From NCBI RefSeq assembly GCF_014873945.1, contig NZ_JADBEC010000003.1, forward strand, positions 1 to 64,000: a stretch of DNA of 64,000 bases, given 5' to 3'. The notes under the pieces were generated by a model, which was not told the DNA's origin, searched no databases, and saw only the letters and a list, made by a program, of their open reading frames with translations. Source of the stretch: Rhizobium viscosum. Lineage in GTDB: Bacteria; Pseudomonadota; Alphaproteobacteria; Rhizobiales; Rhizobiaceae. Every line of letters begins with the position of its first letter. Within the stretch, counting starts at the first letter, position 1. The position numbers and the translations under genes were made by a program. Shown piece by piece: positions 17,321 through 25,734 of this stretch.

Positions 17321-19141
17321 ATGCGCAACATCAGGATTTCAACCCGCCTCTACAGTCTCGTCGCCTTCGCGCTCGCCGTGCTGGCCGCAACGATGATCTT
17401 CTTCCTCAACTATTCCTATCGGGAGCTGGAAGCCGAGCGCAAAGCCGGCCTGGCGCAGATGGATGCCACGGCGCTTGCGATCTTCGACAAGTACTACAAG
17501 CTGGAGCAGGCAGGCACGATGACCCGCGAGCAGGCGCAGGCGGCGGCCAAGGACGTGATTGCCGCCATGCGCTATGGCGGCGGAACCGGCTATTTCTGGA
17601 TCAACGACATGCATCCCACCATGGTGATGCATCCGGTCAAGCCTGAGCTCAACGGCACGGATCTTTCGCAGAACAAGGACCCGAACGGGAAATTCCTGTT
17701 CGTCGAATTCGTCAATACGGTGAAGGCGAGCGGGCAGGGCTTCGTCGATTACTACTGGCCGAAGCCGGGCGCGGACCAGCCTGTGCTGAAATATTCGCAT
17801 GTGGCGGGCTTTGCGCCCTGGGGCTGGATCGTCGGCACAGGTGTCTATGCGGACGACCTTGCAGCGCTCTATTATCAGAATGCGATCTGGACGACCGTGG
17901 TCGGTCTCATCGGCGCGCTCGCTACCATTGCCATCGCCTATGCGATCGTGCGCAGCGTGACGGCGCCGGTTGCGCGCCTGAAGGCGGCGATGAATGCGAT
18001 TGCCGATGAGAATGCCTCGGTTGATATCACGGATGCCGATCGGCGCGACGAGATCGGCCAGATGGCGAAATCGCTGATCGTGCTGCGTGATTCCGTTGCA
18101 GAGCGGGCAGAACTCCGCATTCGCGAAGACGAGCGCCAGCAGGAGATCGAAAGCGAACGGCGCGGCAACGAGGCGAGCCTGCGCTCGTCCTCCGAACGCC
18201 AGACGGCGGCGATGCACGCGCTCGGCGCCGGGCTGGAGCGGCTTGCGGCCGGTGATCTGACGGTTGCGATCGACGATATCGGCCAGGATTATGCCAAGCT
18301 CCGTTCCGACTTCAACGCGGCGGTCGATGCGCTCAACGGCGTCATCCATGCGATTGCGGAATCGAGCCATGTCGTCAATGACAGCGCCCGCGATATCAGC
18401 CAGGCGACCGGCAATCTTTCCAAGCGCACCGAGCAGCAGGCTGCAGCGCTCGAAGAGACGGCAGCGGCGCTCGACGAAATCACCGCCACGGTTCGCACCG
18501 CCTCCGAGCGCGCCAACGAGGCGCGCAGCATGGTGGCGGAGACGAAGACGAGTGCCGGCAAGTCCGGCGAGATCGTCCGCAATGCCGTCTCGGCCATGAG
18601 CCGCATCGAGGATAGTTCGAGCCGCATCAACCAGATCATCGGCGTGATCGACGAAATCGCCTTCCAGACGAACCTCCTGGCGCTCAACGCCGGCGTGGAA
18701 GCGGCGCGTGCAGGCGAAGCCGGCCGCGGTTTTGCTGTCGTGGCACAAGAGGTGCGTGAGCTTGCCCAACGCTCGGCAAATGCGGCCAAGGAGATCAAGA
18801 CGCTGATTTCGAGTTCGGCAGCCGAAGTCGAAGGCGGCGTGGCGCTGGTGCGCTCCACGGGCGATGCGCTGGTCGAGATCGAGGCGCTGGTGAACCGCGT
18901 CAATGCCCATGTCGACTCGATTGCGACGGCGGCCCGCGAACAGGCAACCGGGCTGCATGAGATCAACACCTCGGTCAACCACATGGACCAGATGACCCAG
19001 CAGAACGCCGCGATGGTCGAGGAGACGACGGCCGCCAGCCAGACGCTGGCGGAAGAGAGCCAGCAGCTGCGGGCGCTGCTGTCGAAATTCCAGCTGCGCG
19101 GCCAGGCCGGGCAGGGTGCACGATACGGCCGGGCTGCTTGA
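17321..19141 (+). CDS. methyl-accepting chemotaxis protein with sCache_2 sensor
   Basis: A 606-residue chemoreceptor. Helix 1 at residues 12-30; periplasmic single Cache domain about 35-185 with Y-F-W-I-N-D-M-H-P-T-M-V-M-H-P, the sCache_2 signature; helix 2 about 190-212; HAMP about 213-265; second HAMP-like segment about 300-350; cytoplasmic signalling domain to the end with the hairpin tip E-I-A-F-Q-T-N-L-L-A-L-N-A (about residues 445-457). It should signal through CheW/CheA. sCache_2 receptors often bind small carboxylates such as pyruvate. No C-terminal CheR-binding pentapeptide (ends GRAA). The upstream open frame to 17183 lacks support. Confidence 0.93.
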   Translation: MRNIRISTRLYSLVAFALAVLAATMIFFLNYSYRELEAERKAGLAQMDATALAIFDKYYKLEQAGTMTREQAQAAAKDVIAAMRYGGGTGYFWINDMHPTMVMHPVKPELNGTDLSQNKDPNGKFLFVEFVNTVKASGQGFVDYYWPKPGADQPVLKYSHVAGFAPWGWIVGTGVYADDLAALYYQNAIWTTVVGLIGALATIAIAYAIVRSVTAPVARLKAAMNAIADENASVDITDADRRDEIGQMAKSLIVLRDSVAERAELRIREDERQQEIESERRGNEASLRSSSERQTAAMHALGAGLERLAAGDLTVAIDDIGQDYAKLRSDFNAAVDALNGVIHAIAESSHVVNDSARDISQATGNLSKRTEQQAAALEETAAALDEITATVRTASERANEARSMVAETKTSAGKSGEIVRNAVSAMSRIEDSSSRINQIIGVIDEIAFQTNLLALNAGVEAARAGEAGRGFAVVAQEVRELAQRSANAAKEIKTLISSSAAEVEGGVALVRSTGDALVEIEALVNRVNAHVDSIATAAREQATGLHEINTSVNHMDQMTQQNAAMVEETTAASQTLAEESQQLRALLSKFQLRGQAGQGARYGRAA

Positions 19142-19164
19142 TAGGCTGGTAACGATCTGACGAG

Positions 19165-19202
19165 AAAGGGCCGTGGCATTGCAGCCGCGGCCCTTTGTTT
19201 TT
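19165..19202 (+). terminator. rho-independent terminator of the chemoreceptor gene
   Basis: Twelve-base arms AAAGGGCCGTGG (19165-19176) and CCGCGGCCCTTT (19185-19196) with one T-G wobble, an 8-base loop and then TGTTTTTC-type T-rich sequence. It lies 24 bases past the stop. Confidence 0.85.
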
Positions 19203-19235
19203 CCTCCGAAGGCAAATCAGGCCTGGCAGCAAGCG

Positions 19236-19667
19236 TCAGCCAATACCGTGTTGCTTCAAGAGCGCCTGCTCGTCGCCCGAAACCCAGCCGAAGACTTTCG
19301 CTTCCCCATCCAGAACCTGCACGAGGTAATGGACATCGAAGTCGATTTTCGTGTCCGGCTCGCTCTTGCGGGCATAAGTCGCCGTCCAGGCGACATGCGC
19401 CACGCAATGGCTCTCATCGATTGGCGAGAGGCGAACATGCCGAAGTGTCATCTCCTTCGTGCCAATGGCGCGATAGTGCTCATAACCCTGCGACATCATC
19501 CGCTTGAGCTCATCGTCATTCTTGCCCGACATGACCCCGGCGGGCGATGCGGCGATGATATCTGAGGCATAGAGGGTGGCGACCTCATCCATATCGGCTC
19601 TGCCGGCGAGGGCCTGCCGGAAAAGGCGTTCATAGCGCTCGAACAGTTTGCTTACCGCTGCTTCCAT
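19236..19667 (-). CDS. SnoaL-like domain protein
   Basis: A 143-residue protein from ATG 19667. The pattern of an N-terminal helix (LFERYERLFRQALAG), an acidic DEVATLYASDIIAASPAGV segment, and later antiparallel strands (CVAHVAWTATYAR, KIDFDVHYLVQVLDG, KVFGWVSGDEQAL) fits the NTF2/SnoaL fold used for ketosteroid-isomerase-like enzymes or binding domains. No enzymatic residues can be assigned. A second NTF2-like gene (19803-20186) follows on the same strand, 135 bases upstream. Confidence 0.65.
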   Translation of the reverse strand: MEAAVSKLFERYERLFRQALAGRADMDEVATLYASDIIAASPAGVMSGKNDDELKRMMSQGYEHYRAIGTKEMTLRHVRLSPIDESHCVAHVAWTATYARKSEPDTKIDFDVHYLVQVLDGEAKVFGWVSGDEQALLKQHGIG

Positions 19668-19802
19668 CCGCTGCTTTCCAGAGTAAAAGGACCGGGCTGC
19701 TGGTGCAGTAGTTATGGTGCTGGCTTGAGATGCCAATAGGTCCGAAAGCAACGATCAGCATTTGCCGGATCGTCAGAGCTCAATCGGCAATCAGTTGCGA
19801 GG

Positions 19803-20186
19803 CTATAGCCGGGCCGGCGTGCCCTGGTGGAAGAGCATCTGCCATCGCCGTCCATCGTGTTTCCAGATGGAGCTGCGCAGCACATGCCGCTCTGATCCAT
19901 TAGCCTGCGTGCGCCAGGTACGATAGGTCAGCAGGGCGGCATCGGCCGAAATCGGCGTCAAGGCATAGTCGCCGGAATGCAGTTCGCCGTTGTCGGCGCT
20001 GTCGTCTTCCTGCAGCAGAAGCCCGATCATAACGTCGCGGCGATAAACCGTCCCGGATGCGCCGAATTCGCCAAAGCCATCTGCCAGCAGGTCTTCGAGA
20101 GCTTCGCGGGAGCGACGTATCTCCGGGTGATGCAGGGACTCTTCAAGCGTGCGGAGGTCTTCCATGCGGATCTCGGGTGGGATCAT
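19803..20186 (-). CDS. DUF4440/SnoaL-like protein
   Basis: A 127-residue protein of the DUF4440 (NTF2-like) type: L-x-x-L-E-x-S-L-H-x-P-E-I-R-x-S-x-E-A-L-E-x-L-L-A-D-G-F-x-E-F-G near the start, then the strand R-H-V-L-R-S-S-I-W-K-H-D-G-R-R-W-Q-M-L-F-H-Q-G-T-P, which is the usual C-terminus. Start at ATG 20186; an internal ATG at 20165 is possible. Function unknown; family members include small stress-related and hydrolase-like proteins. Confidence 0.75.
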   Translation of the reverse strand: MIPPEIRMEDLRTLEESLHHPEIRRSREALEDLLADGFGEFGASGTVYRRDVMIGLLLQEDDSADNGELHSGDYALTPISADAALLTYRTWRTQANGSERHVLRSSIWKHDGRRWQMLFHQGTPARL

Positions 20187-20412
20187 CGGGTCTGCTTCTC
20201 GAAGTTTGCCGGAAAGTTATAGCAAGCCGGCTCATGGCAACAGCTCGCAGGTGTGGTGGATACGCTTTAGCCCCGCGGTGTAGAGATACCTCTCTAACGA
20301 GTGCCGACGCTCCCTGTCAGTCATTCTCCACACGTAAAGCTTTCATTCACCGTTTTTAATTAAATTTGAATCGAGGTTTTCCGATCACAGGCCGCATGCG
20401 GAAGCGATAAGT

Positions 20413-21771
20413 ATGGCGTTTCTTTCCCTTCTCCGGCGTACCGCCCTGCCAGTCCTGCTTTCTACGGCGTTGACGACCTGTTCGGTCAGCGATGGGCTGG
20501 TGCCGCCTGAGAATGTCGATAGCAGCACGCGCGTCAGTTCGATCACGCCGGCGCGGGGCGGGGCCATGCGCATGGCCCCGGTTCAGAGCCAGCAACCCTA
20601 TCCCGTCGCCAGCGCGCCCGTCGGCAATACGCAGGGGCAGATCGATTATCTCGATACACCAAACCTTGCCGGAACGGGCCAGCAAATGCGCGCGCCGGCA
20701 CAGCAATCGGCGCCCATGGCCGTGCCGCAGCAAGGGCAGCGGCGCCTGCCAATGATCGATAGCGATGAAGCCCTGGCACAACAGAGCCAGCAACCGGCAT
20801 CCAGCGGCAACTGGGGTGGCGTGCAGCCGCTCGCCATTCCCCAGGGCGGCGTCAACATGGACGAGGAGCTCGGTGCCGGGCCGGGCAATCAGCCGGTCGT
20901 CGGCCTGGCGCAGGAGCAACAACAGCAGATCGCCGAGGGCAATACCACCGAACCTGTCGTCGACGGTATCGGCACGGAAAGTCCCACGCAGATCAATCAG
21001 CGGAACATGCCGCAACCGGTCGCGGCCAGCCAGATGAGCCGCGCGCCGGTGCGTACCGCTCGGGACAATGGTGCCCAGACCTGGAGCGACGGCAGCCCGG
21101 TTATGGCGCCGACACGCGTGCCGGAAGAGGACGAGCCGGAAGAGGTCGCCATGCTGCGGCCGAACAATCCCATGATGAGCGAGTCGGCAGCCCCGATCGA
21201 TCCCGGCGCCATGCCTGCCTCGGAGATCTCCTGCCGGCGCGAGCTGAAGCGCATGGGCGTCATCTTCGAGGATCGCCCGCCGATCTCCAACGGGCCGGCC
21301 TGCCAGGTGCCATATCCGGTGTCGCTGAAGGGCCTCTCCGGCAATATCGGCGTCAAGCCGGCGGTGATCCTGAACTGCCAGGTGACACTCGCCTTCGCCA
21401 AATGGGTGAAGAACGAGCTCGCACCATCGGCCCGCTTCCGTTACTGGACCGGCATTCAGACCATCGAGCCGCTCGGCGGCTATTCCTGCCGGCGCATGAA
21501 CAACAGCCGTCAGAGATACAATCCGATTTCAGAGCATGCGAAGGGCAATGCCATCGATGTCGGCAAGTTCGTGCTGAAGAACGGCCACAAGATCGACGTG
21601 CGCAAGAAGGGGCTGTTCTCCTTTCGCGAAGGGCGCCTCCTGAAGGCCGTGCGCAGCGACAGCTGCAATTATTTCACGACGGTGCTCGGCCCGGGCTACA
21701 ATCCCGAACACTGGAACCATTTCCACTTCGATCTCATGTCGCGCAGGGGCGGAAGAGCTGTTTGCAAGTAG
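20413..21771 (+). CDS. extensin-like protein (PF06904 type)
   Basis: A 452-residue exported protein. Residues 1-25 form a signal peptide (LLRRTALPVLLSTALTT, with Cys at about 22 in a weak lipobox context). Residues 30-260 are a long Gln/Pro/Ala-rich low-complexity linker. Residues about 270-452 are the extensin-like C-terminal domain, with cysteines at conserved spacings and the metal-site motifs S-E-H-A-K-G-N-A-I-D-V-G and H-W-N-H-F-H-F-D, as in D,D-carboxypeptidase/LAS-type peptidases. It probably acts on peptidoglycan in the periplasm. Confidence 0.85.
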   Translation: MAFLSLLRRTALPVLLSTALTTCSVSDGLVPPENVDSSTRVSSITPARGGAMRMAPVQSQQPYPVASAPVGNTQGQIDYLDTPNLAGTGQQMRAPAQQSAPMAVPQQGQRRLPMIDSDEALAQQSQQPASSGNWGGVQPLAIPQGGVNMDEELGAGPGNQPVVGLAQEQQQQIAEGNTTEPVVDGIGTESPTQINQRNMPQPVAASQMSRAPVRTARDNGAQTWSDGSPVMAPTRVPEEDEPEEVAMLRPNNPMMSESAAPIDPGAMPASEISCRRELKRMGVIFEDRPPISNGPACQVPYPVSLKGLSGNIGVKPAVILNCQVTLAFAKWVKNELAPSARFRYWTGIQTIEPLGGYSCRRMNNSRQRYNPISEHAKGNAIDVGKFVLKNGHKIDVRKKGLFSFREGRLLKAVRSDSCNYFTTVLGPGYNPEHWNHFHFDLMSRRGGRAVCK

Positions 21772-21778
21772 GCGGAGA

Positions 21779-21898
21779 TCACGGGAATGCCTGCGTCACC
21801 TCGATCATGCCGACGATGGCGGCGTTGAAGCTGTCCATCTCTTCGGCCGGTATCCAATATTCGAGATGCGCCCGGCCGCGGGCTTCCACCGCCCGCAA
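21779..21898 (-). pseudogene. C-terminal remnant of an ADP-ribosylation/crystallin J1-like gene
   Basis: A 39-codon open frame on the minus strand ends in V-E-A-R-G-R-A-H-L-E-Y-W-I-P-A-E-E-M, then DSFNAAIVGMIEVTQAFP. The W-I-P-A-E-E-(hydrophobic)-x-x-F-N-x-x-I-V-G-x-I-E-V pattern is the usual C-terminus of small rhizobial proteins annotated ADP-ribosylation/crystallin J1. The frame is closed by a TAG at 21902-21904, exactly where the parDE operator begins, so the N-terminal two thirds are missing. The family assignment is from memory of the motif. Confidence 0.5.
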
Positions 21899-21899
21899 T

Positions 21900-21920
21900 A
21901 TCTAACAATATTTGTTAGAT
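21900..21920. promoter_or_regulatory. perfect inverted repeat, probable parDE operator
   Basis: ATCTAACAA (21900-21908), TAT, TTGTTAGAT (21912-21920): perfect 9-bp arms, AT-rich, 29 bases upstream of the antitoxin start. Antitoxins of the ribbon-helix-helix class bind such palindromes and autorepress, so this is the expected operator. Confidence 0.75.
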
Positions 21921-21948
21921 TTTGCGAGGTGTGCTATAGAGTTGGAAA

Positions 21949-22224
21949 ATGAAGGCTACGAACATGCGCACCCTCACTATATCCCTCACGCCGCATCAGG
22001 CGTCCATGTTGGAAAACGCCGTCGAAAGTGGCGGCTATGCCTCCAACAGCGAAATCGTGCGCGATGCGCTGCGCCTATGGGAGCAGCGGGAGGAAGTCCG
22101 GCAGATGGAGCTGGCACGCCTAAAAAAAGCTTACGACGAAGGCATGGCGAGTGGCGAGGGGCGTAGCGTCACTGCCGACACGCTTCTGGCGGAGCTGAAG
22201 GCGGAAGCGCGCAAGCGTGGCTAA
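21949..22224 (+). CDS. parD: ParD-like antitoxin (ribbon-helix-helix)
   Basis: A 91-residue protein; the ATG at 21964 (MRTLTISL) is an alternative start and would give 86 residues. The N-terminal strand TLTISLTPHQASML followed by ENAVESGGYASNSEIVRDALRLWEQRE is the CopG/ParD ribbon-helix-helix and dimer region. The C-terminal 40 residues are a charged helix that would wrap the toxin. The gene ends 8 bases inside the start of parE. It should neutralise ParE and repress its own operon at the adjacent palindrome. Confidence 0.92.
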   Translation: MKATNMRTLTISLTPHQASMLENAVESGGYASNSEIVRDALRLWEQREEVRQMELARLKKAYDEGMASGEGRSVTADTLLAELKAEARKRG

Positions 22225-22507
22225 ATACATTCTCAGCCCGCGCGCCGAAGAAGATCTGCGCGACATCTGGCGTGCCATTGCGCCCGACAACGAGCGCGCT
22301 GCCGACGCGCTGTTGCGGCGAATTCTGGACAAGGCCGAGCTGGCGGCCGAGCATCCACACATGGGGTCGATGCGTCCCGATCTCAGCCCCACGGCGCGGA
22401 TTCTGATAGAAGGGCGTTACATCGCCGTTTATGAGCCGATGCCTTATGGCATCTTCGTGGTGGCGGTCGTCTACGGCCCCCGCGACATCGAGAATTGGCT
22501 CGACTGA
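22217..22507 (+). CDS. parE: ParE/RelE-superfamily toxin
   Basis: A 96-residue protein with a GTG start overlapping parD by 8 bases. The pattern Y-x-L-S-P-R-A-E-E-D-L-R-D-I-W, then a long helix pair, R-I-L-I-E-G-R-Y-I-A-V-Y-E and the C-terminal V-V-A-V-V-Y-G-P-R-D-I-E is the ParE type II toxin family. ParE toxins poison DNA gyrase. Length is normal and no disruption is seen, so the module looks intact. Confidence 0.92.
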   Translation: MAKYILSPRAEEDLRDIWRAIAPDNERAADALLRRILDKAELAAEHPHMGSMRPDLSPTARILIEGRYIAVYEPMPYGIFVVAVVYGPRDIENWLD

Positions 22508-22516
22508 CACACTCTG

Positions 22517-23098
22517 ATGACCAGCCTTTTCCTCCTGCTCATCGGCTTTCCAGGCACCGGCAAGCTCACCATCGCCAAGCGGCTGAGCCCGCTCTTTTCA
22601 GCAAGGATCATCGACAATCACTGGGTCAACAATCCGGTGCTCGGGGTTCTCGATCATGATCTGACGAAGCCGTTGCCGGAGGAGATCTGGGAGCAGACGG
22701 GCAGGGTGCGGCAGGCGGTTCTGGATACGATCGTCGCTTTCAGCGCACCGTCGGCCAATTTCATCTTCACCCATGCCGGCTTTCAGGGCGACCAGCGTAG
22801 TCATCGGACCTTCAGGCAGATCGCCGATGCTGCCGAGCAGCGCGGGTCGCTGCTGGTGCCGGTGCGATTGCTTTGCGAGGCAGAGGAACTGGCGCGGCGG
22901 GTGGCGATACCGGAGCGGCGCGAGCGGCTGAAATCGGTCAATGCCGAGGCGTCGCGGGAGCGAAGCCGGACGCTGCAGGTGCTCGATCCCGAGCATGCCA
23001 ATACGCTCAATCTCGATGTCACCTTGCTTTCTGCAGAGAAGAGTGCGGAGGCCGTTAACAGGCACGTGCAGGATCTCCTGGACCTGCCGCGCAAGTGA
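22517..23098 (+). CDS. P-loop kinase-like ATPase
   Basis: A 193-residue protein with Walker A G-F-P-G-T-G-K-L-T at residues 9-17. A lid-type basic region (RRVAIPERRERLKS) lies near residue 135, and two arginine-rich helices in the C-terminal half are typical of small nucleoside/metabolite kinases of the AAA_33 group. The phosphate acceptor is unknown. It starts 9 bases after parE and may be read through from the parDE promoter. Confidence 0.7.
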   Translation: MTSLFLLLIGFPGTGKLTIAKRLSPLFSARIIDNHWVNNPVLGVLDHDLTKPLPEEIWEQTGRVRQAVLDTIVAFSAPSANFIFTHAGFQGDQRSHRTFRQIADAAEQRGSLLVPVRLLCEAEELARRVAIPERRERLKSVNAEASRERSRTLQVLDPEHANTLNLDVTLLSAEKSAEAVNRHVQDLLDLPRK

Positions 23099-23126
23099 AA
23101 GGCTGGGCCGAGGCTTCGGGAAGTCC

Positions 23127-23510
23127 TCAACGCTCTGTCCGGAAGGCTCTGCTGGAAACCTGGATCGAATTCTGGCATGGGTCCTTGGCATTGGCAAAGA
23201 CGTAGCCGTCCGTCTCATGGATCGGCCCGAATGTCAGGCCGTTGCCGGCGCATTCGGCGCAGAAGGCTTCAACGTTCTCGACATCGAAGACCAGCTTGAC
23301 GACGGACTGCCCGCTGCGCTGTCCCCTGGCGGCCCGATGCAGCATGATATTGGCGCCGCCGTCCTGCGAAACCAGCTCGACAATCCGGTCGCCGGGCAGC
23401 GGCATGGGCTTGAAGCCGAAATGTGTCTCGTAGAATGCGGCGGTCTTCTCGACATCGCCGGCGTAGATCACCAATCGGTTCAGTGGCAAGACGGCCTCCA
23501 GCAAAGTCAT
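23127..23510 (-). CDS. VOC/glyoxalase superfamily protein
   Basis: A 127-residue single-subunit VOC protein from ATG 23510. The N-terminal strand-helix L-V-I-Y-A-G-D-V-E-K-T-A-A-F-Y-E-T-H-F-G-F and the C-terminal F-A-N-A-K-D-P-x-x-N-x-I-Q-V half-site are characteristic. Two beta-alpha-beta-beta-beta units are visible. Metal-binding positions are only partly canonical (Glu of the D-P-x-G-N-x-x-E site is replaced by Gln in NSIQV), so a binding role such as bleomycin-resistance type is as likely as an enzyme. Confidence 0.8.
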   Translation of the reverse strand: MTLLEAVLPLNRLVIYAGDVEKTAAFYETHFGFKPMPLPGDRIVELVSQDGGANIMLHRAARGQRSGQSVVKLVFDVENVEAFCAECAGNGLTFGPIHETDGYVFANAKDPCQNSIQVSSRAFRTER

Positions 23511-23722
23511 GTTCGATGCGCCCTGCATCGATACGTGCGGCAGAGTTTGCCATGGGCCGCCGGGCCGGAACAGACCGCTTTCGTTGCCTTTCTGCAGGCC
23601 GGTTGGATATCCTGACCTTGCGCCGGAAACCATTGCTGCGGTGAACAGTTAGGGACACTCAGCCTGATCCCCGGGGGATGAGGCGATTGCGGGGATGGAT
23701 GGAGATCGGCGATCTCAGGCTC

Positions 23723-24082
23723 ATGGCGGGAAAGCATCTGCTCATTGTCGAAAGCGGTGATCTGATTGCCGACGCGGTGCGGCTTGCGCTGGAACAGGCC
23801 GGGGCCGTCATCGTCGGGCCTGCATCGTCAGTCGAAATCGGCCTTGCGCTGTTCGATATAACCAGGGTGGATGCTGCCATCCTGGATATCCGTATCGAAG
23901 GGGAGACGGTGTTTGCGCTCGCCGAGCGGCTGCAGGATGCCGGAATACCCTTTGTCTTTGCGATATCTCACGCCGATACGGATATTCCCGCGGGATACGG
24001 CGGTTACCGGCTCAGCGAAAGCCCTGCCGCACTTGCACAGATCGCCAAGGCGCTTTTTGCGGCCCACGAAAACGGCAGCTGA
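23723..24082 (+). CDS. stand-alone receiver-domain protein
   Basis: About 119 residues from ATG 23723; starts at 23699 or 23678 are possible. A receiver domain: HLLIVESGDLIADAVRLAL, phosphorylatable Asp55 in AAILDIRIEG, and a serine in place of the usual Thr (FAISHAD). The conserved Lys of the L-K-P motif is absent (YRLSESPA), as in several noncanonical alphaproteobacterial single-domain receivers. It lies 165 bases upstream of an EcfG-like sigma gene on the same strand, which suggests a link to that regulator, but no PhyR-type sigma-like domain is fused to it. Confidence 0.75.
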   Translation: MAGKHLLIVESGDLIADAVRLALEQAGAVIVGPASSVEIGLALFDITRVDAAILDIRIEGETVFALAERLQDAGIPFVFAISHADTDIPAGYGGYRLSESPAALAQIAKALFAAHENGS

Positions 24083-24147
24083 TGGTCGGCCGGCTTCGGA
24101 TGCAGTCAGCGCCCCATTGTGCGGTATCGTACCAATATGCCGTTTAT

Positions 24148-24174
24148 GGAACGAACAGCAGGCTGCCCCCTTTT
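24148..24174 (+). promoter_or_regulatory. EcfG-type promoter, relaxed match, in the sigma gene leader
   Basis: GGAAC (24148-24152), 18 bases, TTTT (24171-24174). It lacks CGTT but fits the relaxed GGAAC-N18/19-TT form described for Sinorhizobium RpoE2. It lies about 75 bases upstream of the ECF sigma start, so it may be an autoregulatory promoter. Confidence 0.4.
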
Positions 24175-24247
24175 CCCCTGAGCACTTGGGACCTTCGATG
24201 CTGTAGGTCTCTCCATCAACGGCCCTTGCGGGCCAGGGAGCTGGACT

Positions 24248-24742
24248 ATGAAACATTCCACCGAAATTCTCCAGGAGGAGGTGGTGGCGCTCATACCAGC
24301 GCTCAGGGCATTTGCCCGCACCTTTTACCGATCGTCCGCCGATGCGGACGACCTCGTGCAGGAAACGCTTGTCAGGGCGCTCGGCAATATCGAGCAGTTC
24401 AAACAGGGCACGAGGATGAAATCCTGGCTGTTCACGATCATGCGCAATGCCTTCTGCACGCGCTTCCGCCTCAGGCAGCGCGAGACGCTCGGTGCGGACG
24501 AGTGCGCCTCCTCACAGGGCAGCGTGCCGGCGGATCAGGAATGGCATCTGCGCGGCCATGAGCTGGAAGCCGCCTGCGGACACCTGCCGGAGCCTTACCG
24601 CGCCGCCTTCGCTTTCGTCTTTGTGGACGGGCGCTCCTATGAGGAAGCGGCAGACCACTTTCATTGCCCGATCGGCACCATCAAGAGCCGGGTGAACCGT
24701 GCCCGCCAGCGCATCGCGCACGATATCGGCTACTATCACTAG
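24248..24742 (+). CDS. ECF sigma factor, EcfG-like
   Basis: A 164-residue ECF sigma factor: region 2 about residues 15-80 (R-A-F-A-R-T-F-x-x-S-x-x-D-A-D-D-L-V-Q-E-T-L-V-R-A, W-L-F-T-I-M-R-N-A-F) and region 4 about 100-155 (R-S-Y-E-E-A-A-D-x-x-x-C-P-I-G-T-I-K-S-R-V-N-R-A-R). The F-x-x-G-T-x-M-x-x-W-L-F-T-I stretch resembles EcfG (ECF15) sigma factors of the general stress response. No nepR or phyR gene adjoins it, so it may be an accessory EcfG paralogue, or an ECF26-type factor. GGGAG precedes the ATG by 7 bases. Confidence 0.82.
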   Translation: MKHSTEILQEEVVALIPALRAFARTFYRSSADADDLVQETLVRALGNIEQFKQGTRMKSWLFTIMRNAFCTRFRLRQRETLGADECASSQGSVPADQEWHLRGHELEAACGHLPEPYRAAFAFVFVDGRSYEEAADHFHCPIGTIKSRVNRARQRIAHDIGYYH

Positions 24743-24772
24743 GCGGATTGGCGCTGGACCGAACTATCATCG

Positions 24773-25504
24773 CTAAACAGTGTCCGGCTGTTTGAGCTCG
24801 CCGATAAGCCGGCGATATTCCTGCTCCGCGCGACCGTAGGAATCGCCGGCGAATTCTTCGAGGCCCGCCCGGTCGCGGACAATGACTATGCTGCGCTCCG
24901 ACAAGATCAGCTGCCTGCCTTCGAGATCATGCAGCGCGGTGGTGATGCTGGCGCGCCTGACAGACAGCATGAGGGCCAGGAACTCGTGCGTCAGGCCGAT
25001 GCGGTCGCCGTCGATGCGGTCGTGGCACATCAGGATCCAGCGCGCCAACCGTGACTCGATGGAGTCATTGGCATTGGCGAGCGAGGTGAAAGCCGCCTGG
25101 ATGATGAAGGTCTGGACATAGCGGTTCAGGAGCCTGCGCAGCGATGGCACGGCCTCTAGCGCTTCCTGCAACGGCTCGACGGCGATGCGCGAACCATGGC
25201 CTTCCAGCTGTACGAAAATGTCGAAGGTCGCATGTGTGCTGTCGAGGATCGGCGTCAGCGGCACAATGCCTTCGCGCCCGACGATGCCGACCTCGCTCGA
25301 TCGTTCGGCCGCCGATCTCGCAATGATCGAGGCGATGCCTTCCTCGATGAAGTAGCAATATTTCACCTGATGGCCCGAGGTCGAAAGCGCAAAGCCCCGC
25401 GGCAGACCAAGCGGCTCCAGATGAGGTGCAAGATGTCGTCTTGCCTCCTCGTCGATCCTCGCAAGCAATATGTTATTGCCGGCCGCATAAAGCGCCTTGT
25501 CCAT
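24773..25504 (-). CDS. Crp/Fnr family transcriptional regulator
   Basis: A 243-residue regulator convergent with the sigma gene. A cNMP-type beta-roll covers about residues 15-130, with no recognisable cyclic-AMP signature (no R-x-A) and no N-terminal Fe-S cysteines. The long dimerisation helix is about 130-165. The winged helix about 175-225 contains LTHEFLALMLSVRRASITTA and DLEGRQLILSERSIVIV. This is the rhizobial one-component group often found near stress genes. Its ligand is unknown. Confidence 0.85.
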   Translation of the reverse strand: MDKALYAAGNNILLARIDEEARRHLAPHLEPLGLPRGFALSTSGHQVKYCYFIEEGIASIIARSAAERSSEVGIVGREGIVPLTPILDSTHATFDIFVQLEGHGSRIAVEPLQEALEAVPSLRRLLNRYVQTFIIQAAFTSLANANDSIESRLARWILMCHDRIDGDRIGLTHEFLALMLSVRRASITTALHDLEGRQLILSERSIVIVRDRAGLEEFAGDSYGRAEQEYRRLIGELKQPDTV

Positions 25505-25666
25505 GACCTTCCTCTTCGTTGGCCTTCAGACTCGGCACTACGGCCGAAGTTCCCGGTTGCATTCGATCTGGCGGATTCCTGCCGTCCATTCAGCCTGCGC
25601 GCGCCCGAGGCTTCCGGCTTGTCACCAAATGGTGATTCCGTTCGGGACATCAGGAGTGCCTGGGCG

Positions 25667-25692
25667 GGAACTTTATGCTGGTCGCCGCGTTT
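25667..25692 (+). promoter_or_regulatory. EcfG-type general stress promoter
   Basis: GGAAC (25667-25671), 16 bases, CGTTT (25688-25692). Perfect match to the EcfG consensus, 43 bases upstream of the DUF982 start at 25735. An ATG at 25675 falls inside the spacer of this promoter, which argues against it as the start of the gene. Confidence 0.75.
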
Positions 25693-25734
25693 GGGGGCGG
25701 AAACGATCGAGCCAAGGCAGCGCCGCTAGTCATC

